From an uncultured Selenomonadales bacterium (GTDB lineage: Bacteria; Bacillota; Negativicutes; Selenomonadales; Selenomonadaceae), in contig CAMUZG010000007.1 of NCBI GenBank assembly GCA_947165145.1, forward strand, positions 1 to 64,000: a DNA stretch of 64,000 bases, given 5' to 3'. Each line of letters begins with the position of its first letter. Positions within the stretch are counted from its first letter, which is position 1. Both the position numbers and the translations under genes were made by a program. Positions 1 through 9,285 of the stretch are shown here, one piece after another. A model generated the notes under the pieces. It saw only the letters and a program-made list of their open reading frames with translations. It did no database searches and was not told the origin of the DNA.

Positions 1-16
1 TCGATGATTCAGGAAG

Positions 17-47
17 CTCCCGCCTCTAAGCGTAGCGTAGGCGGGAG
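17..47. other. Stem-loop downstream of topB
   Basis: An 8-bp perfect inverted repeat (CTCCCGCC / GGCGGGAG) lies just past the stop codon of topB. There is no clear U-tract on the minus strand side, so it may be a transcript-end stabiliser or a weak terminator rather than a classic intrinsic terminator. Confidence 0.4.
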
Positions 48-51
48 TAGT

Positions 52-2127
52 TCACGGATTGTAGTTTGACGAAGAAAGTATCGGCTCGAAGTCGGCGGCA
101 TTGAAATCATTAGGCGTGTCGATTGGTTGCGGAAGAAAATTTTTCTTACCGTTGAAGTCGGGCTCACCGTCTTTATCGTCGAAACTTGCTCGACAGCGCG
201 GATAATTTTTACAGCCCCAAAAAATGCTGTACCTGCCGTTAATTCTTCTGAGAGCACAGCCACAGCGCGGACACTTGAAAAAATTTTCAGCCACGGAGAA
301 ATTTGCATTGTTCGCCGCCTCAACAAGTTCGCTCGTGAATTTGATTTGCCCCGCCAAAAAATCTTCCAAAGTGCCGTCGCCAACGCTCATCGAGTGCAAT
401 TTATCTTCCCAAATCGCCGTGGCGTCGGGATAAGTCATTTCGTCGGGCAAGGCGTCAATCAGCAGGTAAGCGCGGTCTGTTGGGTAAAGATTTTTCTTGT
501 TGACTGTAAGAAATTCGCGGCGAATAAGGTCGTCGATAATCGCGGCGCGTGTCGCCTCGGTGCCGATGCCGTAAACGTCCTTGAGCTGCTTCGCAACGTC
601 GGGATTCTTGACGTACTTGTGAATATCTTTCATGCCTTGCACGAGACTCGACTCGGTGAATCGTTTTGGCGGAGTCGTCACGCCTTTTTTGATGTCGCAC
701 GCCTCGCAGACAATGTCGTCGCCCGCGCTCATCTGCGGAAGAATAGTTTCGCTCTCGTCGTCGGATTTGAGTTTCGGCGCAACGTAAAATTCTCGCCAAC
801 CGATTATCTTAACGACTTTGCCGCGCGTCGTGAAAAGTTCATCCTTGTACTTGATGTTGACGATTGTTTCGTCGTAGACGTGCTGCGGATAAAATTGCAC
901 GGCGTAATTCCGCGCGATTAGAACGTAAACATTTTTTTCAATCGTCGTTAAATCTTGGGTCAAAAATTTTTGCGTCGGGATAATTGCGTGGTGCGCGGAA
1001 ATTTTCTTGTCGTTCCAAGCTCGGCTCCTGATTGCAACGTCGGCATGATCAATCAAATCTTTAAAAGTTCCGTTACTCACCATGCTCAAATTATGTAAAA
1101 TTCTTTGTGCGTCGCGGAATTGTGTTGTCGGCAGATATTCGCAGTCGGAACGCGGATACGTCGTCAATTTTTTTTCGTAGAGACTCTGCGCGGCGTCGAG
1201 AACTTGTTGCGGCGAATAACCGAACGCTCTGCCCGCAGCAACTTGCAATGTCGACAGCGAGAACGGCAACGGTTGAGACTCTTTACGCTCGGTCGTCTCG
1301 TACGAAGAAATTTTTCCGTCAAGCGGTGCGGTCAAAAATTTTTTCTGCAGGTTGAGCATAAATTTTTCGTCGATGAGCCGTCCGTCCGCGTCGAAGGCTG
1401 ATAGTTCAAGCATTTTCTCTGAAGGCTTGAATTGCGCGATAAATTTTCCGTTGGTGTGCACGAACTTCGCCCATAGCGTGAAAAAGTTGACGGGCTTAAA
1501 ATTTTTTATCTCACGTTCACGGCGCACAACCAAAGCAAGCGTCGGAGTCTTCACGCGACCAATCGGCAAAACTCCCTCGTGACCGTGCCGCTCTGCCGCC
1601 AAAGTGTACGCCCGCGAAAGATTCATGCCGATTAACCAATCTGCGCGGCTTCTGGCAAGAGCGGACTGCTTAAGGTTGAAAAATTCGGCGTTGTCGCGAA
1701 GATCGTCATTGGCGCGGAGAATGCTGGTCTCGTCGAGCGCGTTGAGCAAAATTCTTTTGACGGGCTTTTTGTTGCCGACGTAATCGAGAACTTCATCGAC
1801 AAGCAACTGACCTTCGCGGTCGGGGTCGCCGGCGTGAATAATTTCGTCCGCGTCGTCGATTAACTTACAAACGATTTGAAATTGTTCTGCAGTATTCGGC
1901 GCAACTTCAAGCTTCCATTCACGCGGGACAATCGGCAAATCTTCCGAACGCCATGATCTATATTTCGGGTCGTAAGCGGCAGGTTCAACCTGTTGCAACA
2001 CGTGACCGACGAGCCAAGTCACAATGCCGCCGTTCGTTTTTATAAAGCCTCTGCCTCTGCGCGGATTTCCAAGGCACGCCGCCAATTCTCGCGCCATTGA
2101 CGGCTTTTCGGCTATGTAAAGTCTCAA
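52..2127 (-). CDS. topB: DNA topoisomerase III (type IA)
   Basis: This type IA topoisomerase relaxes negatively supercoiled DNA and decatenates intermediates by passing one strand through a transient tyrosine-linked break. The 691-residue protein opens with the Toprim segment LYIAEKPSMARELA, carries the acidic GDPDREGQ motif near residue 100, and has an active-site region around TTYPRSDCEYLP. It ends in a zinc finger with CPRCG and a second CKNYPRC half, which is common in bacterial TopB. The length matches the family (about 650-720). The start is a TTG preceded by GAGGTGA. It is divergent from the downstream lipoprotein gene, and a TATAAT box lies about 20 bp upstream of the start. It is the only gene of its kind in the window; the assignment is firm. 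Confidence 0.95.
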   Translation of the reverse strand: MRLYIAEKPSMARELAACLGNPRRGRGFIKTNGGIVTWLVGHVLQQVEPAAYDPKYRSWRSEDLPIVPREWKLEVAPNTAEQFQIVCKLIDDADEIIHAGDPDREGQLLVDEVLDYVGNKKPVKRILLNALDETSILRANDDLRDNAEFFNLKQSALARSRADWLIGMNLSRAYTLAAERHGHEGVLPIGRVKTPTLALVVRREREIKNFKPVNFFTLWAKFVHTNGKFIAQFKPSEKMLELSAFDADGRLIDEKFMLNLQKKFLTAPLDGKISSYETTERKESQPLPFSLSTLQVAAGRAFGYSPQQVLDAAQSLYEKKLTTYPRSDCEYLPTTQFRDAQRILHNLSMVSNGTFKDLIDHADVAIRSRAWNDKKISAHHAIIPTQKFLTQDLTTIEKNVYVLIARNYAVQFYPQHVYDETIVNIKYKDELFTTRGKVVKIIGWREFYVAPKLKSDDESETILPQMSAGDDIVCEACDIKKGVTTPPKRFTESSLVQGMKDIHKYVKNPDVAKQLKDVYGIGTEATRAAIIDDLIRREFLTVNKKNLYPTDRAYLLIDALPDEMTYPDATAIWEDKLHSMSVGDGTLEDFLAGQIKFTSELVEAANNANFSVAENFFKCPRCGCALRRINGRYSIFWGCKNYPRCRASFDDKDGEPDFNGKKNFLPQPIDTPNDFNAADFEPILSSSNYNP

Positions 2128-2146
2128 GTCAATTCACCTCGCGACG

Positions 2147-2175
2147 ATTATAACAATTTCTGCGTGAAACAAAAA
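2147..2175 (-). promoter_or_regulatory. Putative topB promoter
   Basis: A perfect TATAAT -10 box (minus strand, 2147-2152) lies just upstream of the topB ribosome binding site. A T-rich and poor -35 (TTTTTG) is 17 bp further upstream. The -10 is convincing; the -35 is weak. Confidence 0.45.
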
Positions 2176-2255
2176 CATCACGACGAAAATTCATTCAGGA
2201 AGTTTTAATCCGATTGTGGTAGTTTGACGAGAAATTTTCTTGGGAGGTGATTTTC

Positions 2256-2906
2256 ATGCGTCTGAAACTTTTCGCGCTGATGTTTTTGTCGACGATAATT
2301 TTTTTGACGGGTTGCGCCAAAGAAGATTCGCCCGAAGCCGCGCTGAAGGAAATGACAATCGCACTCGCTGAAAGAGATTCCGCAAAACTTTCGGGGCGCG
2401 TGGACTTGGATGAATTTTTTTCCGAAACCTACGACGCAACGACAATGGAGCTCGCGAAGAATTACGACGCGTTTAAGAACAAATATCCCGACGATCCATA
2501 CTTCCAACACACTGCGGACTTTTTGGTCGATTACAACACCGAGCACAAGGCGCGGCATTTGAAATTTTTGGACGACGTGAAAGATGCATACTTCGCCAAG
2601 TTGCCCGAACCCGACGTTCCCGAAGAAAATCCCGCCGCTTACGTCGCCAACGAGTTTGAAAAAATTCGTCAATCGACTCTCGTCACGCTCAAGGACGCTC
2701 ATGTTGACGGCGACAAAGCTACGGTCACTTTAGACGTTCGCGGCGATAATTCACTGCGCGGCTACTTCATTGGGCGTTTGACGTTCAAGCTTGCTTTTCA
2801 TCGCGACGAGAAAAATCATTGGCAATTCGACGCAATAGAAAATCTCGACGAATTAATGCCGACGCTCGTCGACAAAGCCGAACTCGTTTGGATAACTTTC
2901 TTTTGA
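2256..2906 (+). CDS. Putative lipoprotein, DUF2939-like
   Basis: A 216-residue predicted lipoprotein. The N-terminus is a type II signal peptide: a basic MRLK start, a hydrophobic stretch, and the lipobox LTGC with the acylated Cys near residue 18. The mature part starts with Ala/Glu-rich helices (a segment like SPEAALKEMTIALAERD), resembling the layout of DUF2939-type proteins in which a helical N-terminal segment precedes a small alpha/beta domain. The ORF track starts 9 nt earlier at a GTG inside the ribosome binding site; the ATG at 2256, behind GGGAGGTGA, is the better start. It lies 127 bp upstream of the first terD gene on the same strand. Function is unknown; surface anchoring is a solid inference. 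Confidence 0.75.
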   Translation: MRLKLFALMFLSTIIFLTGCAKEDSPEAALKEMTIALAERDSAKLSGRVDLDEFFSETYDATTMELAKNYDAFKNKYPDDPYFQHTADFLVDYNTEHKARHLKFLDDVKDAYFAKLPEPDVPEENPAAYVANEFEKIRQSTLVTLKDAHVDGDKATVTLDVRGDNSLRGYFIGRLTFKLAFHRDEKNHWQFDAIENLDELMPTLVDKAELVWITFF

Positions 2907-3033
2907 ACGGAACGCGCCACATTAACGCCCGCTTGCAAAAGTTTTGCCTTTATGTTACAGTGTCGACGGCTTCAAAAATTTCAACCGTCGCGACAATCGC
3001 GGCTCGCTAAAATTTTTTGGGAGGATTATTCTT

Positions 3034-3612
3034 ATGGCAATCAGCTTGAAAAAAGGACAGAAGGTTGACCTCACGAAGACAAACCCCGGCTTGAAAAATA
3101 TTTTGATCGGACTCGGCTGGGACATCAACAAATACGACGGCGGCAAAGATTTCGACCTCGACAGCTCGGCTTTCCTGCTTGACGCAAACGGCAAAGTCAG
3201 AAGTGACGCGGACTTCGTTTTCTACGGCAATCTCAAACATGAGAGCGGCGCAGTCGAACATCTCGGCGACAACTTGACCGGCGCGGGCGAAGGCGATGAC
3301 GAGCAAATCAAAATCGACCTCAGCAAAGTTCCCGCTGACGTTGAAAAGATTGACTTCACCGTCACGATTTACGAAGCGGAAGAACGTAAGCAAACTTTCG
3401 GTCAAGTCGAGAACGCTTTTATTCGCGTCGTCAACTCGGAAACCAACGAAGAACTCATCCGCTATGACCTCGGCGAAGATTTTTCAATCGAGACTGCGGT
3501 TGTTATCGGCGAACTTTATCGCAACAAAGGCGAATGGAAATTCAACGCAATCGGCTCCGGTTTCGGCGGCGGACTCGCATCGCTCGGCAAAAACTACGGC
3601 GTCAACGTTTAA
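3034..3612 (+). CDS. terD: TerD family protein (first copy)
   Basis: TerD proteins are Ca2+-binding, cytosolic to membrane-associated stress proteins linked to tellurite, phage and colicin resistance. This 192-residue copy shows the whole signature: the start [18 protein letters not shown], the acidic DFDLDSSAF strand, [27 protein letters not shown], and the C-terminal [12 protein letters not shown]. The ORF in the track begins 30 codons too early; the ATG at 3034 follows GGGAGG and matches the paralogue at 10571, which has the same length and is very similar. It opens the ter cluster, followed by a second TerD protein, glycosyltransferases and a calcium ATPase. Confidence 0.93.
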   Translation: MAISLKKGQKVDLTKTNPGLKNILIGLGWDINKYDGGKDFDLDSSAFLLDANGKVRSDADFVFYGNLKHESGAVEHLGDNLTGAGEGDDEQIKIDLSKVPADVEKIDFTVTIYEAEERKQTFGQVENAFIRVVNSETNEELIRYDLGEDFSIETAVVIGELYRNKGEWKFNAIGSGFGGGLASLGKNYGVNV

Positions 3613-3686
3613 AATCAATTAGGAATTTGTAATTTGGAATTAGGAATGGGAGCGTCGTGTGCGATTCTCATTCCTAATTCCTGTTT
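3613..3686. repeat. Heptamer-type intergenic repeat with hairpin (terD-terD2 gap)
   Basis: The intergenic space holds several GGAATTA-like units. Two of them face each other (GGAATTAGGAATG against CATTCCTAATTCC), which would form a 13-bp hairpin in the transcript. This belongs to the interspersed repeat family described under findings. Confidence 0.7.
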
Positions 3687-3706
3687 TTAACGGAAGGAGA
3701 ATTATC

Positions 3707-4321
3707 TTGGCTGTCAATCTTCAAAAAGGGCAAAAAGTTTCGCTCAAAAAATCCAACGGCAAAAAACTTTCGCGGCTGATGGTCGGTCTCGGTTGGGACG
3801 CTGCCAAATCCGAAGAGAAAAAAAGCGGCGGTTTCTTCAGCAGAATTTTCAGTTCGGGACCTGCCAACATCGACTGCGACGCATCAGTTTTCGTCTGCCA
3901 AAGCGGCAAATTCGTCGACAAAGACGATTTAGTTTACTTCGGCAACCTCAAGCACAATAGCGGCGCGATTCAGCACATGGGCGACAATCTCACCGGTGAA
4001 GGCGACGGCGACGACGAACAGATTTTTATCGACCTTGACCGTTTGCCCGCGCAGTACGATAAGCTGATTTTCGTCGTCAACATTTATCAGGCAGTCGAAC
4101 GCAAGCAACATTTCGGAATGATTCGGAACGCTTACATTCACATTGTCGACCCCGAAGCTCACGAAGAACTTTGCCGTTTCAACCTCACCGACGATTATAC
4201 CGATATGCTTTCAATGATTGTCGGCGAAGTCTACAAGCGTGGCGACGAGTGGAAATTCAACGCTATCGGCAGCGGCACTAAGGACACCGGTTTGAAAGAC
4301 CTTGCCAGAAGGTTCGCGTGA
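3707..4321 (+). CDS. TerD family protein, divergent copy
   Basis: A 204-residue TerD-domain protein. It keeps the family frame ([67 protein letters not shown]). It carries an insert, KKSGGFFSRIFSSGPAN, between the GLGWD strand and the acidic Ca2+-binding strand, and it has DCDASVF instead of DLDASAF. A similar GGFFSRF insert is present in the second half of the TerA-like protein of this cluster, so it may mark a TerZ/TerA-like subgroup. The start is a TTG at 3707 with GGAAGGAG upstream; the ORF-track start is 16 codons too early. It ends 3 bp before the next gene, so the two are co-translated. Confidence 0.88.
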   Translation: MAVNLQKGQKVSLKKSNGKKLSRLMVGLGWDAAKSEEKKSGGFFSRIFSSGPANIDCDASVFVCQSGKFVDKDDLVYFGNLKHNSGAIQHMGDNLTGEGDGDDEQIFIDLDRLPAQYDKLIFVVNIYQAVERKQHFGMIRNAYIHIVDPEAHEELCRFNLTDDYTDMLSMIVGEVYKRGDEWKFNAIGSGTKDTGLKDLARRFA

Positions 4322-4324
4322 TTC

Positions 4325-5401
4325 ATGGAAAATGAAAATCCTGCGGTCAGCGTGATTATTCCGCTCTACAACGCGGAAAAATATATCGGCGAATGTTTGA
4401 CGAGCATTGTGAATCAAACGTTTCAAGATTTTGAGATTGTCATTGCCGACGACTGCTCAACCGACAATTCCCGCGCAGTCGTCGAAAATTTTTTTGCCAA
4501 TTTCGGCGACAGATTGAAGTTGTTGCGGCTCCCGAAGAACAGCGGTTGTTCGGGCGTGCCGAGAAATTTTGCGTTAAAGGAAGCTCGCGGCAAGTACGTT
4601 TTCTTTGTGGACAACGACGACCTGCTGAACGATACCGCTTTGGAAGATTTTTACAAAGTCGCGGAAGATTTCAATGCCGACGTTGTTTACCCCGAAAAAT
4701 GCCTTTCCTTCGACGACGAAAACGGCGCGGTCTCTGCCGAAATTTCGCACTTTCAAAGCGGCAAGTACGTCACGGAGCCGACGCTTGAGACTTTCGACAT
4801 CAACGAGCGCATGACGGGCTTTGTTCGACAGCGTTTTTCGTGGTGGCCGTGGGATAAACTTTTCCGCCGCCAATTTCTCGTCGACAACAACGTCACGTTC
4901 CCCGCGCTCAGAAGGTTCGAGGATTTTGTCTTCACGCTGAAATATCTCGTTGTCGCGAAAAATTTCGTTCGCGTGCCGTTCGTCAACTATTTTTATCGCT
5001 TCCGTGAAAATTCGCCGTCGCACAGGGCTTACGACGTTTTGGAGATTGTGCAGGATATGATTGACATTTTCCGCACGTTGGACGAATTCATGAGCGGCAA
5101 CAAATTTTTCCGCGATAATCCGCAACACAAGTACGAGATTTTAAATTTCTTTATCGGCGGGCAACTCGATTTGACGGTTAAAGGGTTCTTCAATCAAAAC
5201 GACGTGCCGACCGCCGCAATCTACAACTACTTGCGAGAGAAAATTTTTCCACTCAACCCGCAAGACAACGTTGCGCTGACGTCATACTTGTTCATCGCGG
5301 TGAACATCTTGCGATTGCAAACGTCGCGGCAGGCGTCGGAGATTAACGACCTCAAACGTCAGCTTGCCGTGCTAAAAAATAATTTGGAGGTAACACATTG
5401 A
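4325..5401 (+). CDS. Family 2 glycosyltransferase
   Basis: A GT-A fold glycosyltransferase of 358 residues that transfers a sugar from a nucleotide-sugar donor to an unknown acceptor. The N-terminus has the classic VSVIIPLYNAEKYIGECL, then DFEIVIADDCSTDNS and a metal-binding acidic motif in VDNDDLLND near residue 97. The C-terminal 200 residues are helical and specific to this group. It lies between terD and the calcium ATPase, 3 bp after the former, and its stop overlaps the TTG start of the latter (TTGA). A second family member lies on the other side of the ATPase. The acceptor cannot be read from the sequence. Confidence 0.88.
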   Translation: MENENPAVSVIIPLYNAEKYIGECLTSIVNQTFQDFEIVIADDCSTDNSRAVVENFFANFGDRLKLLRLPKNSGCSGVPRNFALKEARGKYVFFVDNDDLLNDTALEDFYKVAEDFNADVVYPEKCLSFDDENGAVSAEISHFQSGKYVTEPTLETFDINERMTGFVRQRFSWWPWDKLFRRQFLVDNNVTFPALRRFEDFVFTLKYLVVAKNFVRVPFVNYFYRFRENSPSHRAYDVLEIVQDMIDIFRTLDEFMSGNKFFRDNPQHKYEILNFFIGGQLDLTVKGFFNQNDVPTAAIYNYLREKIFPLNPQDNVALTSYLFIAVNILRLQTSRQASEINDLKRQLAVLKNNLEVTH

Positions 5402-8070
5402 AAATCACAGGTTTAACTGATGCACAAGTTCAAGAAGCCAAGGCGAAGTTCGGCGACAACTCAATCACTGAACAGGCGCGCGAAGGTTTCTGGGACAAAC
5501 TCAAAGGCAATTTCGACGACCCGATAATCAAGATTTTGATTTTCGCGCTGTGTCTGAACGTGTTCTTCGCGTTCATGGGCAAAGCCGAGTGGTACGAATC
5601 CGTCGGTATCGCAATGGCGGTTTTGCTCGCGACGTTGGTTTCGACGTTCTCCGAGTACCGCAACGAAAGCGCATTCCAAAAACTTCAAGGCGAGGCGTCG
5701 CTCATCAGATGCAAAGTCTATCGTAACGGCGTTGTCACGGAAATTCCGATTAACGACATCACAATGGGCGATTGCGTTTTACTGCAGACGGGCGACAAAA
5801 TTCCTGCCGACGGTGTCATCATCGACGGTTCAATCCAAGTCGACCAATCGATTCTCAACGGCGAGGCTAAGGAAGAAACTAAAACTCCTGCGCCGAATCA
5901 AGCTGCTGACGACGAAGCCGCGCAGAGTACCGATTTCCTCAACCACCACAAAGTTTTTCGTGCAGCTGTCGTTGCGGGCGGTTCTGCCGTCATGAGAACT
6001 GTCACGCTCGGCGACAACACTGTTTATGGCAAAATCGCTGGCGAACTCCAAATCGACGAAGACCGCGATACTCCGCTCAAGCTCAAACTCGGTGATCTTG
6101 CCAACCAAATTTCAAAGTTCGGTTACTTCGGCGGCGTCGCGATTGCGGTTGCCTTCATGTTCGAGCGCATTGTTATTCAAAACAATTTTGACGGCGCGTT
6201 GATGTCCGCGTTTTGCTCCGATTGGATGAACGTCCTTAACAGCCTCGTTGAAGCCGTCATGCTCGCTGTCATAATTATCGTTATGGCGGTGCCTGAAGGT
6301 TTGCCATTGATGATCGCAATCGTGTCCGCGCAGAATATGGGCAAGATGTTGAAAGACAACGTTCTTGTCCGCAAAATTTCCGGTATCGAGACGGCTGGCA
6401 GTTTGAACATTCTTTTCAGCGACAAGACCGGCACAATCACCAAAGGTTTGCTTGAGGTCGTCACGTTCATCGACGGCACCGCGAAATTCACGGAGACTTT
6501 CGACAAACTCGGCGGCAAGCTCCAAGAACTTACGTCGCTTTCAATTCGATTCAACAACGGCGCAGTTATCGCGGGCGACAAAATCGTTGGCGGCAACATG
6601 ACGGACAGGGCTTTACTCGGATTCATCATCGGCAAAGACACCGCGCCTAACGTCAACGTCGTCGACACCGTGCCTTTCGACAGCGCGAAAAAATATTCCA
6701 TGGCGAAAGTCAGCGGCGATTACAATCTGTGGCTAATCAAAGGTGCGCCTGAAAGACTTCTCGACAAATGCAGTTACTACTACGACAGCAACGGGCAACG
6801 TCAACCGCTCAATTCGACAGCCGAAATCAACGCGAAGATTGACGAACTTGCCAACCGTGCTATAAGAACGCTCGCGCTTGTCACATACGACGGCGAAGTT
6901 GTTGACGGCAACATTCCCGACAGCGGCTTGACGTTCGTGGGTGTTACGGGCATTCGCGACGACGTTCGCCCCGACGCAATTAAAGCTATCGAACAAGTTC
7001 ACAGCGCAGGCGTGCAAGTTGTCATGATTACCGGTGACCGCAAAGAGACTGCTCAAGCGATTGCTAAAGAGGCTGGCTTGATTGAGATTGACGACGCGAT
7101 TGTTATCACGAGTGCCGAACTCAATGAAATGAGCGACGACGAAGTCAAACAGAAATTGCCTAAGCTCCGCGTTATCGCACGTGCTTTGCCGTCCGATAAA
7201 AGCCGTTTGGTAAGATTGGCGCAAGAATTGAATTTGGTTGTCGGCATGACTGGCGACGGCGTCAACGATTCTCCCGCACTCAAAAAAGCTGATGTTGGTT
7301 TTGCAATGGGCGGCGGTACCGAAGTCGCGAAAGAGGCGTCTGAAATTGTTATCCTCGACGACAACTTTAAATCAATCGGCAAAGCGATTCTCTACGGTCG
7401 CACAATCTTCAATTCAATTCGCAAGTTTATCATCTTCCAGCTGACAATCAACGTCGGCGCAGTGTTAATCTCGTTCGTGTGCCCGCTGTTGGGACTTGAA
7501 AATCCGCTGTCAATCACGCAAATTCTTTGGGTCAATCTCGTCATGGATACGCTTGCGGCTCTGGCATTCGGCGGCGAACCTGCGCTTGATCGCTACATGG
7601 ACGAAGAACCTAAACGTCGCGACGAAAAAATCATCAGCCCTTACATGATGTCGGCAATCGGCACGGGCTCGCTTTGGGGCTTTGCAATGGGCTTGGTCTT
7701 CCTGCTTACAGATTTTTCACGCGACCATTTCCGCGACATCAATCCCGAAGGCGTCACGTTCACATTCGGCGGCGATTCAGTCTACGTGCTCACGGGCTAC
7801 TTTGCGTTCTTCATCTTCATGGCGGTCTTCAACGCATTCAACGCTCGCACCGACAGGATAAACGTTTTCGACAACATTGGCGGCAACACGGGCTTCCTGC
7901 AAGTCATGGCTATGATTGTCGTCGTGCAAATCGGTATGACGTATCTTGGCGGCGCGATTCTCCGTTGCTACGGTCTCACCGCGAATGAATGGCTTTTCGT
8001 CTTGGCAATGGCGTTCACGATTATTCCCGTTGACATCGTTCGCAAGCTGATTGTCGGCGGCTCGAAGTGA
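5398..8070 (+). CDS. Calcium-translocating P-type ATPase (PMCA type)
   Basis: A membrane pump of 890 residues that uses an aspartyl-phosphate cycle to export cations, most likely Ca2+. Seen in order: an N-terminal cytosolic segment; a first pair of membrane helices; the actuator loop, with ILNGEAKE where most P-type pumps have TGES; VPEGLP in M4 (around residue 299); the phosphorylation motif DKTGT (Asp about 342); KGAPERLL in the nucleotide-binding domain; the hinge MTGDGVNDSPAL (about 617); and M6 with NLVMDTLAALAFGGEP. The M4 and M6 residues match a single Ca2+ site as in PMCA pumps. The start is a TTG overlapping the stop of the upstream glycosyltransferase, behind GGAGG. Location inside a TerD cluster fits a calcium role, since TerD domains bind Ca2+. 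Ion specificity is inferred. Confidence 0.92.
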   Translation: MKITGLTDAQVQEAKAKFGDNSITEQAREGFWDKLKGNFDDPIIKILIFALCLNVFFAFMGKAEWYESVGIAMAVLLATLVSTFSEYRNESAFQKLQGEASLIRCKVYRNGVVTEIPINDITMGDCVLLQTGDKIPADGVIIDGSIQVDQSILNGEAKEETKTPAPNQAADDEAAQSTDFLNHHKVFRAAVVAGGSAVMRTVTLGDNTVYGKIAGELQIDEDRDTPLKLKLGDLANQISKFGYFGGVAIAVAFMFERIVIQNNFDGALMSAFCSDWMNVLNSLVEAVMLAVIIIVMAVPEGLPLMIAIVSAQNMGKMLKDNVLVRKISGIETAGSLNILFSDKTGTITKGLLEVVTFIDGTAKFTETFDKLGGKLQELTSLSIRFNNGAVIAGDKIVGGNMTDRALLGFIIGKDTAPNVNVVDTVPFDSAKKYSMAKVSGDYNLWLIKGAPERLLDKCSYYYDSNGQRQPLNSTAEINAKIDELANRAIRTLALVTYDGEVVDGNIPDSGLTFVGVTGIRDDVRPDAIKAIEQVHSAGVQVVMITGDRKETAQAIAKEAGLIEIDDAIVITSAELNEMSDDEVKQKLPKLRVIARALPSDKSRLVRLAQELNLVVGMTGDGVNDSPALKKADVGFAMGGGTEVAKEASEIVILDDNFKSIGKAILYGRTIFNSIRKFIIFQLTINVGAVLISFVCPLLGLENPLSITQILWVNLVMDTLAALAFGGEPALDRYMDEEPKRRDEKIISPYMMSAIGTGSLWGFAMGLVFLLTDFSRDHFRDINPEGVTFTFGGDSVYVLTGYFAFFIFMAVFNAFNARTDRINVFDNIGGNTGFLQVMAMIVVVQIGMTYLGGAILRCYGLTANEWLFVLAMAFTIIPVDIVRKLIVGGSK

Positions 8071-8097
8071 TCTCTTTTAGAAAGCACAGGTGATTCT

Positions 8098-9177
8098 ATG
8101 AAAAATCTCAAAGTGTCCGTGTTGATTCCGCTCTACAATCGCAAGCATTACATCGAGGAATGTATTAACAGCGTGTTGGCACAGACGTTCAAAGATTTTG
8201 AGATTGTCGTTGTTGATGATTGTTCAACGGACGGCTCGGCAGATTTTGTCGAAGAAAAATTCAACAAGCAGATTCGCGCCGGTAAGATACGGCTTCTGCG
8301 CAACGTCAAAAATTCGGGCGAGTTCCCCACGTCCAACCGCTTACTGCGTGAGGCGCGTGGCAAGTATCTTTGCATTTTGCACAGCGACGATTTGTATATG
8401 CCCTACGCTCTGGAGCATCTCCACGACGTGGCAGAAAAGACCAATGCTGACGTGGTTCACGGCATAGGACAATTCTTCACGCCGCACGATGGAGTTTTTG
8501 ACAAGAACAAGTTACAAAAAATGCTTCACGACGGGCATCCCGTGGAAAAAGTTGAAATCATGTCCGACGTCCCCGAAGCCCGATTCAACGAATGGATAAT
8601 GGGCGGCAGTTTCATCGACACGCAGTATAATTTCTTCAGCAGAAAATTTATTTTCGACAACGATTTGTTCTTCGACACGGCGGGCGAACATAGATTAATG
8701 GGTTTATGCTGGATGATGAAGGCTAAAGTTTTCGTCAAGACGCCTACGATTTTTTACGTCCGCCGCGACGCCCCCGACTCCGGCACCAACGAAAGAGTTA
8801 TCCCGCCCGAAAAGATTGAGAAATTTGTTGCCACGCGCATTGAACTTTCGCGCTACTTGGAAAAACTTTTGCCGACGTTCGACTTCTTCAAGGACAACGA
8901 GCTTTTGATTGACGCGGTGAGAGTTCACTTGTTCGCGGCGCATGACTACTGGCAAATCGGTCGCATTGGCGTTTACAGAAACGGTATTACGCCCGAAATG
9001 CACAAAGCTGTCAAAGAGGCGTTCAAGAAATATTTGGGCGAAGACGGCAGCTATATGGCGTTCCTGTTCCACTTCGCGCACGAGCTTCAATATCGACGCA
9101 GAATCGAAAGCGATTTTGCAAACGTCGTTCCCGAAATGCATGGCAAGGGCGTAGCGTTTCGTTTCGGCGTAGTTTGA
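8098..9177 (+). CDS. Family 2 glycosyltransferase
   Basis: A second GT-A family 2 glycosyltransferase of 359 residues, 27 bp after the calcium ATPase. Motifs: VSVLIPLYNRKHYIEECI at the start, DFEIVVVDDCSTDGS, and the acidic HSDDLYMP near residue 100. The N-terminal 120 residues resemble those of the copy at 4325, but the C-terminal halves differ, so the pair probably act on different acceptors rather than being a simple duplication. Two such enzymes in one operon could build or decorate a short glycan; no polymerase or flippase accompanies them here, so the product is unknown. Confidence 0.86.
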   Translation: MKNLKVSVLIPLYNRKHYIEECINSVLAQTFKDFEIVVVDDCSTDGSADFVEEKFNKQIRAGKIRLLRNVKNSGEFPTSNRLLREARGKYLCILHSDDLYMPYALEHLHDVAEKTNADVVHGIGQFFTPHDGVFDKNKLQKMLHDGHPVEKVEIMSDVPEARFNEWIMGGSFIDTQYNFFSRKFIFDNDLFFDTAGEHRLMGLCWMMKAKVFVKTPTIFYVRRDAPDSGTNERVIPPEKIEKFVATRIELSRYLEKLLPTFDFFKDNELLIDAVRVHLFAAHDYWQIGRIGVYRNGITPEMHKAVKEAFKKYLGEDGSYMAFLFHFAHELQYRRRIESDFANVVPEMHGKGVAFRFGVV

Positions 9178-9285
9178 ACTTGCTTAATTCTTGCGGCGTG
9201 ACTTGTTGCAAGTTGCAGGAATACCAGGCACGTTGAAGAAACTAAGCCGTAATGAATCAAAAAATAAATTTTCGGAGGTGATTCG

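Noticed and set aside
127-921. A 264-residue open frame antisense to topB
   Set aside because: No recognisable motif; topB on the other strand is certain and full length.
2933-2960. A promoter before the first terD gene (TTGCAA, TTACAG)
   Set aside because: Both boxes deviate and the spacing is 16 bp; I could not distinguish it from chance.
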